Source: Pseudooceanicola onchidii
Lineage (GTDB): Bacteria > Pseudomonadota > Alphaproteobacteria > Rhodobacterales > Rhodobacteraceae
Direction: 5' to 3'
DNA length: 64,000 nt
Assembly (NCBI RefSeq): GCF_004959925.1
Contig: NZ_SPUW01000001.1
Coordinates: 868,001 to 932,000 of the forward strand
The notes under the pieces were generated by a model, which had not been told where the DNA came from, searched no databases, and saw only the letters and a list, made by a program, of their open reading frames with translations. A program made the position numbers and the translations under genes. Below, piece by piece: positions 28,428 to 36,066 of this stretch (positions are counted from its first letter, which is position 1; each line of letters opens with the position of its first letter).

Positions 28428-29294
28428 TCAGGCGACGTTTTCCAGTTGCACCTGCGGCGTCACGCCAAGGGCGTGGCAAACGTCACGGGTCAGTTCGGGA
28501 CGGTTCAGCGTGTAGAAATGCAGCTTGTCCACGCCTTCCCCCAGAAGATCGGTGCACATCTCGGTGCAGATCGCGGTTGCCAGCAGATCCTGCCGCCCGT
28601 CGCGCGCCGCCTTTTCAAAGGCGTCGTCCATCCAGGCGGGAATCGTCGTGCCGGTGTTCACGGCAAAGCGGCGGATGCCCTTCCAGTTCTCGATCGGCAT
28701 GATGCCCGGCACGATCGGCTTGTCGATCCCGGCCTTCACGCAGGCGTCGCGGAAGCGCAGGAAATGCTCCTTGTCGAAGAAGAACTGCGTCAGGGCCTCG
28801 TCCGCACCGGCATCGAACTTGCGCTTCAGGTACTCGACGTCCGCGGTGGCCGTCGCGGCTTCGGGGTGCTTTTCGGGATAGGCGCCGACGCGGATGGTGA
28901 ATTTTCCGGTATCCTTCAGCGCCGCGATCAGCTCGACCGAGCTTTCGAAGCCGCCGGGATGCACGGTGAACTTGCCCTCGTCCTTCGGCGGATCGCCCCG
29001 CAGCGCGACGATTTCGGTCACGCCTGCCTCGGCGAAAGTGTTGGCGATCTCAAGCGTTTCTTCCTTGGTCGCCTTCACGCAGGTCAGATGCGCCGCGACG
29101 TTCAGGCCGGAATTCTTGTGCAGCGTCGCCACCGCATCCCGGGTCAGGTCGCGGGTGGTGCCACCCGCCCCGTAGGTCACCGACACGAAGCGCGGCGCAA
29201 GAGGCGACAGGACCTGGACCGTGTCCCACAGGCGGAACGAGGCCTCGAGGTTTTGCGGCGGAAAGAACTCGAACGATACGGCAGGCACAGTCAT
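28428..29294 (-). CDS. metF: 5,10-methylenetetrahydrofolate reductase
   Basis: A 288-residue flavoprotein that makes 5-methyl-THF for methionine synthesis. It opens with the family signature VSFEFFPPQ, followed by FVSVTYGAGGTTRD and, later, the FAD/NADH-contact region IVALRGDPPKDEG. The start at 29294 has AAGGGG 6 nt upstream. It is divergent from metR, and the 91 nt between the starts holds a candidate MetR site. Confidence 0.94.
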   Translation of the reverse strand: MTVPAVSFEFFPPQNLEASFRLWDTVQVLSPLAPRFVSVTYGAGGTTRDLTRDAVATLHKNSGLNVAAHLTCVKATKEETLEIANTFAEAGVTEIVALRGDPPKDEGKFTVHPGGFESSVELIAALKDTGKFTIRVGAYPEKHPEAATATADVEYLKRKFDAGADEALTQFFFDKEHFLRFRDACVKAGIDKPIVPGIMPIENWKGIRRFAVNTGTTIPAWMDDAFEKAARDGRQDLLATAICTEMCTDLLGEGVDKLHFYTLNRPELTRDVCHALGVTPQVQLENVA

Positions 29295-29338
29295 GGGGAT
29301 CCCCTTAGATTTCGATCCTTGTCGCAAAATCAGCTTTG

Positions 29339-29351
29339 TGAGACAAGCTCA
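29339..29351. promoter_or_regulatory. Candidate MetR operator
   Basis: TGAGACAAGCTCA is a perfect TGAG-N5-CTCA dyad between the divergent metF and metR starts, close to the enterobacterial MetR consensus TGAA-N5-TTCA. A second, looser dyad CTCAT..ATGAG follows at 29348-29373. The position fits a LysR-type site controlling metF and metR. Confidence 0.5.
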
Positions 29352-29385
29352 TAAAATTCACGAACATCATGAGGGCAACTCACAT

Positions 29386-30288
29386 ATGCATATCGAGTTC
29401 CGCCACCTCCGCACGATTAAGGCCATTCACGATGCGGGCGGCCTGCAGCGCGCGGCCGAGATGCTGCACATCACCCAGTCTGCCCTGTCGCATCAGATCA
29501 AGGGGCTTGAGGATCAGGCAGGGGTCGAGCTGTTCGTGCGCCGGTCGAAGCCGCTGAAATTGTCGGCCGCCGGGCAGCGGATGCTGCGCCTTGCCGAACG
29601 CATCCTGCCCGAGATCGATGCCCTGCAGGCCGAATTCGAGGCGCTGGAGGAAGGCAGTGCCGGGCGGCTGCATATCGCACTGGAATGCCACGCCTGCTAC
29701 GACTGGCTTTTCCCCGTGCTGGAACAGTTCCGCCGCGCCTGGCCGCAGGTCGACATCGACATCCGCGCAGGCCGCGCCTTCGACGCCCTGGCCGCACTGC
29801 GCAAAGAGGAGGTCGATGTCGTGATCTCCTCGGATCCCGACGAGGGCGAGGCGCATTTTGCCCCGCTTTTCGACTATTCACCGGTGTTCATCGGCGCCGC
29901 CACCCATCCGCTGGCCGCCAAACCCTGGATCGAGGCCGAGGACCTGGCTGATCAGACCCTGCTGACCTATCCGGTCGAGCGGAACAGGCTGGACGTCTAC
30001 AAGATGCTTCTGCAGCCCGCCGGGGTCGAACCCGCCGCGATCCGACAGGTCGAACTGACCCAGATGATCCTGATGCTGGTCGCCTCGGGCCGCGGCGTCG
30101 CGGTCCTGCCCGATTGGGTGATGACTAATCAGCGCCACATGGGCGATTTCGCCGTGCGCCGCCTGACCGAAACCGGCGCCACCCGCCGGATGTATGCCGC
30201 GTCCCGCGAAGACGACGCCGCCAAGCCTTACATGGCGCATTTCATCCGCCTGGCCCGGACCGAGGCCGTCAAGCTGCAACGCGCGTGA
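29386..30288 (+). CDS. metR: LysR-family regulator of methionine genes, MetR-like
   Basis: A 300-residue LysR-type activator. The N-terminal winged HTH (RHLRTIKAIHDAGGLQRAAEMLHITQSALSHQIKGLE) shows the MetR-like stress on an aromatic-poor helix, and the rest is the periplasmic-binding-fold effector domain. MetR uses homocysteine as co-inducer. The assignment rests on its divergence from metF. I start at ATG 29386, the family N-terminus (MHIEFRHL); the open frame begins inside metF. Confidence 0.87.
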   Translation: MHIEFRHLRTIKAIHDAGGLQRAAEMLHITQSALSHQIKGLEDQAGVELFVRRSKPLKLSAAGQRMLRLAERILPEIDALQAEFEALEEGSAGRLHIALECHACYDWLFPVLEQFRRAWPQVDIDIRAGRAFDALAALRKEEVDVVISSDPDEGEAHFAPLFDYSPVFIGAATHPLAAKPWIEAEDLADQTLLTYPVERNRLDVYKMLLQPAGVEPAAIRQVELTQMILMLVASGRGVAVLPDWVMTNQRHMGDFAVRRLTETGATRRMYAASREDDAAKPYMAHFIRLARTEAVKLQRA

Positions 30289-30303
30289 CCGGCCCAAATG
30301 CAA

Positions 30304-30325
30304 ACGGCGCCCCGTGGGGCGCCGT
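30304..30325. terminator. Bidirectional terminator between metR and dctM
   Basis: ACGGCGCCCC-GT-GGGGCGCCGT has 10-bp perfect arms. It lies 16 nt after the metR stop and 20 nt before the convergent dctM stop. No long T-run follows on either side. Confidence 0.6.
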
Positions 30326-30345
30326 CGATCTTGGAAAGGGCCGGA

Positions 30346-31740
30346 TCAGCGGGTGATGATCTCGGGGCCCATGACGCTTGTCGGCAGCCAGGTCGAGATC
30401 CAGGGCACGTAGGTCACCAGGATCAGGAAGGCGAAAAGCACCAGCAGGAAGGGCGCCGCCGCCTTGACCACGCGGACCATCGGCATGCCCGCCACGCCCG
30501 ACGTCACGAAGAGGTTCAGGCCGACCGGCGGGGTGATCATGCCGATTTCCATGTTCACGACCATGATGATGCCCAGGTGGATCGGGTCGATCCCCAGTTC
30601 GATCGCGATCGGGAAAACCAGCGGCGCGACGATGACCAAGAGGCCCGAGGGCTCCATGAACTGACCGCCGATCAGCAGGATCACGTTGACCACCACCAGG
30701 AACATGACCGGACCGAACCCGGCGTTGAGCATGGCGTTGGCCACGGTCTGCGGCACCTGTTCATCCGTCAGGACGTGCTTGAGGATCAGCGCGTTGGCGA
30801 TGATGAACATCAGCGTGACGGTCAGCTTGCCGGCCTCGAACAGGGTCTTCTGCGTGTCCCTGTGGAACCACGCCGTCAGCAGCGCATAGGGCTTCTTGTA
30901 GAGCGGCAGGTTCGGGGCGTCGCCTTCGGTGTGCAGCGGACCCATGTCACGATAGATGAACACGGCCGCGATGAAGGCATAGACGGACGCGACGGCGGCG
31001 GCTTCGGTCGGCGTGAAGATCGCGCCGGTGATGCCGGGGATGCCGTAGATCCCGACCATGATGATGACGATCAGCATGAGGCCCCAGAAGGCGTCCTTGA
31101 AGGCCAGCCAGATCTCTCCGAACCCCTTCCATTCGCCGGCGGGCATGTTCTTGATCCGCGCCATGACATAGATCGTCGCCATCAGCAGGAAGCCCGCCAG
31201 AAGGCCCGGGATCACACCGGCCAGGAACATCCGGCCGACCGAGACATCGGTCGCGGTCGCGTAGACGACCATCACGATGGACGGCGGGATCAGGATGCCA
31301 AGCGTGCCTGCGTTACAGATCACGCCTGCGGCGAAGTCCTTGGAATAGCCCGCCTGGGTCATGGCGCCGATCACGATCGACCCGATGGCCACCACGGTCG
31401 CCGGGGACGATCCCGAGAGTGCCGCGAAGATCATGCAGGCAAAGACACCCGCGATGGCGAGGCCCCCGCGCAGGTGGCCGACGCAGGCGATCGAGAAGCG
31501 GATGATCCGTTTCGCCACCCCGCCCGTCGACATGAAAGACGACGCCAGGATGAAGAAGGGGATGGCAAGCAGGGTGAAGTGGCCGACGAAGGCCTGCATC
31601 AGCGTCTGGGCAATCGACGCCAGCGAGGTGTCGGAATACCACAGAAGGAACAGGATCGAGGAGGTGCCGAGCGAGACGGCGATCGGCACGCCGATCAGCA
31701 TCAGGCCGATGACCATCACGAAAAGGATAACAACGTCCAT
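30346..31740 (-). CDS. dctM: TRAP transporter large permease DctM
   Basis: A 464-residue inner-membrane protein with about 12 hydrophobic segments that carries substrate in sodium-driven TRAP transport. Family marks are the start MDVVILFVMVIGLMLIGVPIAVSLG and the GGxxEPxG-type segment GGQFMEPSGLLVIVAP with nearby ITPPVGLNLFV. It begins 3 nt after dctQ ends, so the two are cotranscribed. An insertion near residues 240-290 (YRDMGPLHTEG onward) makes it somewhat longer than the 425-residue DctM of Rhodobacter. Confidence 0.93.
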   Translation of the reverse strand: MDVVILFVMVIGLMLIGVPIAVSLGTSSILFLLWYSDTSLASIAQTLMQAFVGHFTLLAIPFFILASSFMSTGGVAKRIIRFSIACVGHLRGGLAIAGVFACMIFAALSGSSPATVVAIGSIVIGAMTQAGYSKDFAAGVICNAGTLGILIPPSIVMVVYATATDVSVGRMFLAGVIPGLLAGFLLMATIYVMARIKNMPAGEWKGFGEIWLAFKDAFWGLMLIVIIMVGIYGIPGITGAIFTPTEAAAVASVYAFIAAVFIYRDMGPLHTEGDAPNLPLYKKPYALLTAWFHRDTQKTLFEAGKLTVTLMFIIANALILKHVLTDEQVPQTVANAMLNAGFGPVMFLVVVNVILLIGGQFMEPSGLLVIVAPLVFPIAIELGIDPIHLGIIMVVNMEIGMITPPVGLNLFVTSGVAGMPMVRVVKAAAPFLLVLFAFLILVTYVPWISTWLPTSVMGPEIITR

Positions 31741-31743
31741 GTC

Positions 31744-32409
31744 TTACACCTCGCCGCGCTGCTGGCGGACTTCTTCGAGTTCGTCTTCCACCTCGTGGCT
31801 GGCCACGATGCGGTCGGTCTTGCCGGTCCAGATGTCGACACCCGCCATGATGAAGCGGAACAGCAAAAGCGCCATGGTGAAGGGCAGGATCATGTAGGGG
31901 ATGAACCGCGGCATCTTCTCGTAGGCGTCGCCGTCGTTCATCAGCGGTTCGATCCAGCGCAGGATTTCAGGCATGGGGATGTCGTTGACTTCGTACCAGG
32001 CCTTGGGGCGGAACTTTTCCTCGAACCCCAGGGGGAACCAGCGGCCCTCGGTCTGGGGCAGGTTGGCAAAGTTGGCCCAGTAGTCCCAGGCGCCCTTGAG
32101 CAGAAGGAAGGCAAAGATGATGCAAACAGAGACCGAGATCAGGCCGCAGATGCGCCGCGCCCTGGCCGGCAGGATGTCGATCAGGGCGTCCACGCCAAGG
32201 TGCGCGCCCTTCTTCACCGCGTAGCAGGCCCCCAGAAGCGCCAGCCAGGCGAAAAGGAACACCGTCGCCTCGAGCGCCCAGAGAATGTTGGCGTTGAACG
32301 CGTAGCGTGCCACCACGTTGGCAAAGGTGATCAGGGTCATCAGCCCCAGGATCACCGCGATGGCTGTCTCTTCCAGCCTGTCGACGAAACTCGTGCCCTG
32401 CGTCTGCAT
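31744..32409 (-). CDS. dctQ: TRAP transporter small permease DctQ
   Basis: A 221-residue membrane protein with four hydrophobic helices and the family feature NVVARYAFNANILWALEATVFLFAW. A hydrophilic insert of about 60 residues (residues 118-170) between helices 3 and 4 makes it longer than typical DctQ. Its acidic C-terminal tail is cytoplasmic. It lies 94 nt after dctP, a gap that holds an intercistronic terminator, so expression is probably below that of dctP. Confidence 0.9.
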   Translation of the reverse strand: MQTQGTSFVDRLEETAIAVILGLMTLITFANVVARYAFNANILWALEATVFLFAWLALLGACYAVKKGAHLGVDALIDILPARARRICGLISVSVCIIFAFLLLKGAWDYWANFANLPQTEGRWFPLGFEEKFRPKAWYEVNDIPMPEILRWIEPLMNDGDAYEKMPRFIPYMILPFTMALLLFRFIMAGVDIWTGKTDRIVASHEVEDELEEVRQQRGEV

Positions 32410-32450
32410 GGCTCTCCCCTCTTCCCCAGCTGCCGTGACCGGCAGGTATC

Positions 32451-32480
32451 AAAAAGGGCGCGGAAGGTCGTCCCGCGCCC
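32451..32480 (-). terminator. Intercistronic terminator/attenuator between dctP and dctQ
   Basis: On the minus strand GGGCGCGG and CCGCGCCC pair as a perfect 8-bp stem around a 9-nt loop and run directly into TTTTT. It sits 23 nt after the dctP stop, inside the operon. Partial termination here would yield more binding protein than permease. Confidence 0.75.
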
Positions 32481-32503
32481 CCGATCTTACACCCGGCAGG
32501 GTA

Positions 32504-33505
32504 TCACATCTGGTTGTTGATGGCCTGTGCCGCGTCGATGTTTTCCTGGCCGACGTCACCGACGAACTTGTCCCAGACGGGCTTCATCACGTCGACCCAC
32601 TCCTGACGCTGTTCGGCGGTCAGTTCACGGATCTCGGCGCCGGTGTCCAGGATCGCCTGGCGGGCGGCCATGTCGACTTCGCCCACGGCGGCGTTCCGCT
32701 CGGTGGTCACTTCGGTCAGGATGGTCATGAACTGGTCGCGAACATCCGCGTCCAGGTTATCAAGCCAGTCAACCGAGGCCACGACGAGGTAGTCGATCAC
32801 ACCGTGGTTGGTTTCGGTCGTACCGTCCTGAACTTCAAAGAACTTCTGGCCGTAGATGTTGGACCAGGTGTTCTCCTGCCCGTCGACGACGCCCTGCTGC
32901 AGCGCACCGTACACTTCCGAGAAGGCCATTTTCTGCGGCGAACCGCCGATGGCTTCCATCTGGGCGACCAGCACGTCCGACGGCTGCACGCGGAACTTCA
33001 GGCCATTGGCGTCCGAGGGCACCAGCAGCGGCTTGTTGGCCGACATCTGCTTCATGCCGTTGTGCCAGTAGCCCAGGCCCTGCAGGCCGCGCTTCTGCAT
33101 CGAATCCAGCATCGCCTGACCGGCGTCCGAGTTCTGGAAGGCGTCGACCGCGTTGATGTCCTTGAACATGAACGGCAGGTCGAACAGGCGGAACTGCTTG
33201 GTGAAGGTCTCGAACTTGGACAGCGACGGAGCGGCCAGCTGGACGTCGCCCTGCAGCATCGCTTCCAGAACCTGGTCATCGTTGTAGAGGGTCGAGTTCG
33301 GGTAGACCTCCATGCAGGCCTTGCCGTTCATCTCTTCGTTCACGCGGGATTCCAGCAGCGACGCGGCGATACCCTTGGGGTGCTTGTCGGTGTTGGTGAC
33401 GTGGGCGAACTTGATGACGATTTCGCCGGCATCGCAGGCTGCGAAGGCAGCGTTCGCGGTGACGGAGAGGGCCAGCGCCGTTGCGGCAGTGGTCAGGAAT
33501 TTCAT
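32504..33505 (-). CDS. dctP: TRAP transporter substrate-binding protein DctP
   Basis: A 333-residue periplasmic binding protein. The signal peptide is residues 1-22, cleaved after AAFA, giving a mature start ACDAGEIVIKFAHVT. The TRAP-specific carboxylate-binding region includes FRVQPSDVLVAQMEAIGGSPQKMAFSEVY and the GVVDGQENTWSNIY stretch. GGGAGGAGA precedes the start. C4-dicarboxylates are the likely ligands, supported by the dctD-like regulator gene upstream. The regulatory region 33506-33741 carries tandem palindromes. Confidence 0.92.
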   Translation of the reverse strand: MKFLTTAATALALSVTANAAFAACDAGEIVIKFAHVTNTDKHPKGIAASLLESRVNEEMNGKACMEVYPNSTLYNDDQVLEAMLQGDVQLAAPSLSKFETFTKQFRLFDLPFMFKDINAVDAFQNSDAGQAMLDSMQKRGLQGLGYWHNGMKQMSANKPLLVPSDANGLKFRVQPSDVLVAQMEAIGGSPQKMAFSEVYGALQQGVVDGQENTWSNIYGQKFFEVQDGTTETNHGVIDYLVVASVDWLDNLDADVRDQFMTILTEVTTERNAAVGEVDMAARQAILDTGAEIRELTAEQRQEWVDVMKPVWDKFVGDVGQENIDAAQAINNQM

Positions 33506-33567
33506 GTCGGGTCTCCTCCCGGTTATGATCCGAATCGTGAGGTCATGCCTCTGGCGCTAGGTTTGAC

Positions 33568-33583
33568 GGCAGGTCACATCCCG
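33568..33583 (-). promoter_or_regulatory. Weak sigma-54-like promoter of dctP
   Basis: Minus-strand CGGGATGTGACCTGCC has the GG-N10-GC spacing of a -24/-12 element, with G and TGC also matching the TGGCACG-N4-TTGC consensus, but several consensus bases are missing. It would place transcription start about 50 nt before dctP and the tandem palindromes about 130-160 nt upstream of it, the normal enhancer distance. Confidence 0.3.
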
Positions 33584-33686
33584 CTCAAGCGGATGTGTGG
33601 GTATGGCGCAGAGGCCGTTTTAATGGACTAAAATCAGGGGCTTGCGTCAGGCGCATTCGTGCCATGCGAATGCTGCATGGCAGCAA

Positions 33687-33704
33687 TGTGCGGGGATCCA
33701 CACA
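33687..33704. promoter_or_regulatory. Upstream activating site for dctPQM, copy 2 (imperfect)
   Basis: TGTGCGGGGATCCACACA is a 7-4-7 dyad with one mismatch, repeating the perfect site at 33720-33737. The distance between equivalent bases is 33 bp, three helical turns, so both copies face the same side of the DNA. Confidence 0.6.
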
Positions 33705-33719
33705 GGCGCCGGTCCGGTT

Positions 33720-33737
33720 TGTGCGGAAAACCGCACA
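33720..33737. promoter_or_regulatory. Upstream activating site for dctPQM, copy 1 (perfect)
   Basis: TGTGCGGAAAACCGCACA is a perfect 7-4-7 palindrome between dctP and the stop codon of dctD. It resembles, from memory, the DctD sites described upstream of rhizobial dctA. Confidence 0.65.
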
Positions 33738-33741
33738 GGTG

Positions 33742-34971
33742 TCAGCGAAAGTCCTCGGGCTTGAGCCCGTACTTGGTCAGCTTGTCGTAGAATGTCTTGC
33801 GCGGCAGCTTGAGCGATGCGGCGGCCGCCGTTGCCTGACCGTCGTGCCGCCGGAGCGCGGCCGCCAGCAGGGACCTTTCGACCTGCGCCATCTGTTCGCT
33901 CAGCCCCAGATCGCCGCCCGCGCGGTCGTCGGCCCCCCGCACGCCCAGCACGAAGCGCATGGCCTCGGACATCAGCGCACGCGCATTGCCCGGCCAGTCG
34001 CGCGCCATCAGCCCGGCGATGACCTCGGGCGTGATCTCGGGCGCCTTCAGCCCCGCCTGCTCGGCCGCCTGATCGACATACTGGCGGAACATGACGGCGA
34101 TGTCTTCGGGCCGTTCGGCGATCGACGGGATGCGCACGCGCATGACATCGAGGCGATAGAAAAGATCGGGGTGAAAGGCGTGGTCGGTGACGGCCTGTTC
34201 CAGCTCTTCGGTGGTCCCGGCGATCAGGCGCGCATCCAGCCCGCGCTCCAGAAGGTCCGCAAGGGCGAACTGCGTCTCGCGCGGCAGGGCCGAAACCTCG
34301 TCGATGAACAGCGTGCCGGTGCGGGCCTCTTCGGTGGCGCGGGTCAGGCCGTCGGGGGTCAGGCCGGCGGCGGGGCGTTTGACAAAGGGCATCCGCGACC
34401 GTGGCGAGGACAGGTGGATGACTTCGGACACCTTGGAAATCATCGTGCCGGGCGCGCCGTTGACCAGCACCTCGGCCTCGGTCCGGGCCACCTGCCGGAC
34501 GCGGTCGCGTAACCCGTCGCTGGCCTGGGACGATCCGAAGATCAGCCGCGACGCCGGATCGCCGGCCTCGAGCTGCGCCTTCAGGACGCGGTTTTCCAGC
34601 ACCAGCTGCCGGGTCTTCAGGGCGCGTTCCAGGACCGCCACCATGTCGTCCGAGGCGCAGGGTTTTTCCAGGAAGCCAAAGGCCCCGCGGTCCATCGCAT
34701 CGACGGCCATGGGAATGTCGCCTTCGCCGGTCAGCAGGATGACGGGCAGGTCGGGGTCCAGCGCATGGGCATGATCGAGAAGGAAAAACCCATCACGGCC
34801 GGGCATCCGGATGTCCGACAGGATCACCCCTTCGAAATCGGCCGAGATATGGTCCTTGGCCTCGATGAAGCTGCCGGTGATGACGGGGATCAGATCGGCA
34901 AGGTCCAGCGTCTGCGCCAGCGCCTCGCGCACGGCGGCGTCATCGTCGACGATCAGGACTTTCCGCGCCAT
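33742..34971 (-). CDS. dctD: DctD-like response regulator with degenerate AAA+ domain
   Basis: A 409-residue NtrC-family regulator. The receiver domain (1-120) is intact, with Asp10/Asp11, phospho-acceptor Asp53 in LSDIRMPG and Lys103. The AAA+ domain (145-345) is altered: the Walker A position reads NGAPGTMISK (171-180) with no G-K-E, and the GAFTGA loop is absent because the segment between FVKRP and RTGTLFIDEV is shortened. Walker B (220-226) and the C-terminal Fis-type HTH (ATAAAASLKLPRKTFYDKLTKYG) remain. It probably binds the palindromes directly downstream. No dctB sensor gene is adjacent; nusB is upstream. I start at ATG 34971; the frame open to 35226 runs inside nusB. Confidence 0.85.
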   Translation of the reverse strand: MARKVLIVDDDAAVREALAQTLDLADLIPVITGSFIEAKDHISADFEGVILSDIRMPGRDGFFLLDHAHALDPDLPVILLTGEGDIPMAVDAMDRGAFGFLEKPCASDDMVAVLERALKTRQLVLENRVLKAQLEAGDPASRLIFGSSQASDGLRDRVRQVARTEAEVLVNGAPGTMISKVSEVIHLSSPRSRMPFVKRPAAGLTPDGLTRATEEARTGTLFIDEVSALPRETQFALADLLERGLDARLIAGTTEELEQAVTDHAFHPDLFYRLDVMRVRIPSIAERPEDIAVMFRQYVDQAAEQAGLKAPEITPEVIAGLMARDWPGNARALMSEAMRFVLGVRGADDRAGGDLGLSEQMAQVERSLLAAALRRHDGQATAAAASLKLPRKTFYDKLTKYGLKPEDFR

Positions 34972-35011
34972 GCCAGCCCCCGTTGATTGCCCCGTTACCT
35001 GGTCCCGGGCC

Positions 35012-35524
35012 TCAGAACGCTTCCGGCCGGGCCTCTCGTGCCATGTGATCGAGCACGGCGTTGACAAAGCGCGCCTCTTTCCCCTCGGGGAAGAAGGCGG
35101 CGGCCACGTCGACGTATTCCTTGATGACCACTTTGGGCGGCGTGTCGGTCTGCACCATTTCGGCCCCGGCGGCGCGGAACAGCGCCCGCAGCGTCGGGTC
35201 GATCCGGGCGATCGGCCACTTGGCAACCAGGGCGCGGTCGGTCATCTGGTCGATCTTCGCCTGGTAGTTCACCGCGTCCTTCATCGTGTGACGGAACAGG
35301 TCGATGTCGCCCTCGGCCATCTCGTCGCCCTCGTAGGTGGCGCCGAAGCGGTGATCCTCGAACTCCTGCATGACCTTCTCGACGGTCTGGCCCGAATGCT
35401 CCATCTGGAACAGCGCCTGAACCGCGTAAAGACGCGAGGCGCTTTTCATCTTGCGCCGCTGGTTGCCGGAAATCGGCAGCGGAGCCTGCGGCGTCGGGGT
35501 GTCGTCGGTCATGTCATCGGTCAT
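35012..35524 (-). CDS. nusB: Transcription antitermination factor NusB
   Basis: A 170-residue all-helical RNA-binding protein that joins NusE in rRNA antitermination. It carries the N-terminal basic signature KSASRLYAVQALFQME and, later, VIKEYVDVAAAFFPEGKEARFVNAVLDHMA, the family's C-terminal helix pair. ATG 35524 has GGGG 8 nt upstream; ATG 35512 would remove four residues. It follows ribH by 14 nt, a conserved arrangement linking riboflavin synthesis to NusB. Confidence 0.92.
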   Translation of the reverse strand: MTDDMTDDTPTPQAPLPISGNQRRKMKSASRLYAVQALFQMEHSGQTVEKVMQEFEDHRFGATYEGDEMAEGDIDLFRHTMKDAVNYQAKIDQMTDRALVAKWPIARIDPTLRALFRAAGAEMVQTDTPPKVVIKEYVDVAAAFFPEGKEARFVNAVLDHMAREARPEAF

Positions 35525-35538
35525 CGCGGAGGCCCCAG

Positions 35539-36063
35539 TCAGGCGAGCTTGAATTCCTCGGTCGCGGGCTTGAAGCCGACCGACCCTTTCGGAGCGCCCC
35601 ATTTGCGCGAAAGCGCCAGCAGATGCAAGGCCGCAGCGGCGGCACCGCCCCCCTTGTTCTGATCGTCCACGTTCGCGCGCACCTCGGCCTGTTTGCGGTT
35701 TTCGACCGTGAGGATGCCGTTGCCGATGCACAGGCCCTGAAGCCCCAGCATCGTGATCCCGCGCGAACTGTCGTTGCAGACGGTTTCGTAATGCGTGGTC
35801 TCGCCCCGGATCACGCAGCCAAGCGCGACGAAGGCATCATAGTTCGACATGCGCGCGGCCATCGAGATCGCCGTCGGCACCTCGAGCGCGCCGGGCACCT
35901 CGATCAGCTCGTGCGTGGCGCCCCAGGCCTCGATTTCCGCCTGCGCGCCCTGGATCAGGCTGTCGGCGATGTCGCGGTAGTAGGGGGCGACGACGATCAG
36001 GACCTTGGTCGGCTTGTCGACCGTGCCCCGTTCCATCACGTAGTGCTGTTCGTTGGCGGCCAT
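35539..36063 (-). CDS. ribH: 6,7-dimethyl-8-ribityllumazine synthase
   Basis: A 174-residue enzyme for the penultimate riboflavin step, forming large oligomers. It has the phosphate-binding and catalytic region GALEVPTAISMAARMSNYDAFVALGCVIRGETTHYETV, with catalytic His in THYE. It begins 3 nt after the ribB stop, so ribB-ribH-nusB are cotranscribed. ribD and ribE are not in the window. Confidence 0.95.
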   Translation of the reverse strand: MAANEQHYVMERGTVDKPTKVLIVVAPYYRDIADSLIQGAQAEIEAWGATHELIEVPGALEVPTAISMAARMSNYDAFVALGCVIRGETTHYETVCNDSSRGITMLGLQGLCIGNGILTVENRKQAEVRANVDDQNKGGGAAAAALHLLALSRKWGAPKGSVGFKPATEEFKLA

Positions 36064-36066
36064 GGC

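Noticed and set aside
29295-29385. SAM or other riboswitch upstream of metF
   Set aside because: The leader is too short and lacks the conserved cores; a MetR dyad explains the region better.
34972-35226. N-terminal extension of the DctD-like frame into nusB
   Set aside because: The receiver domain begins at ATG 34971, and the extension is out-of-frame nusB sequence.
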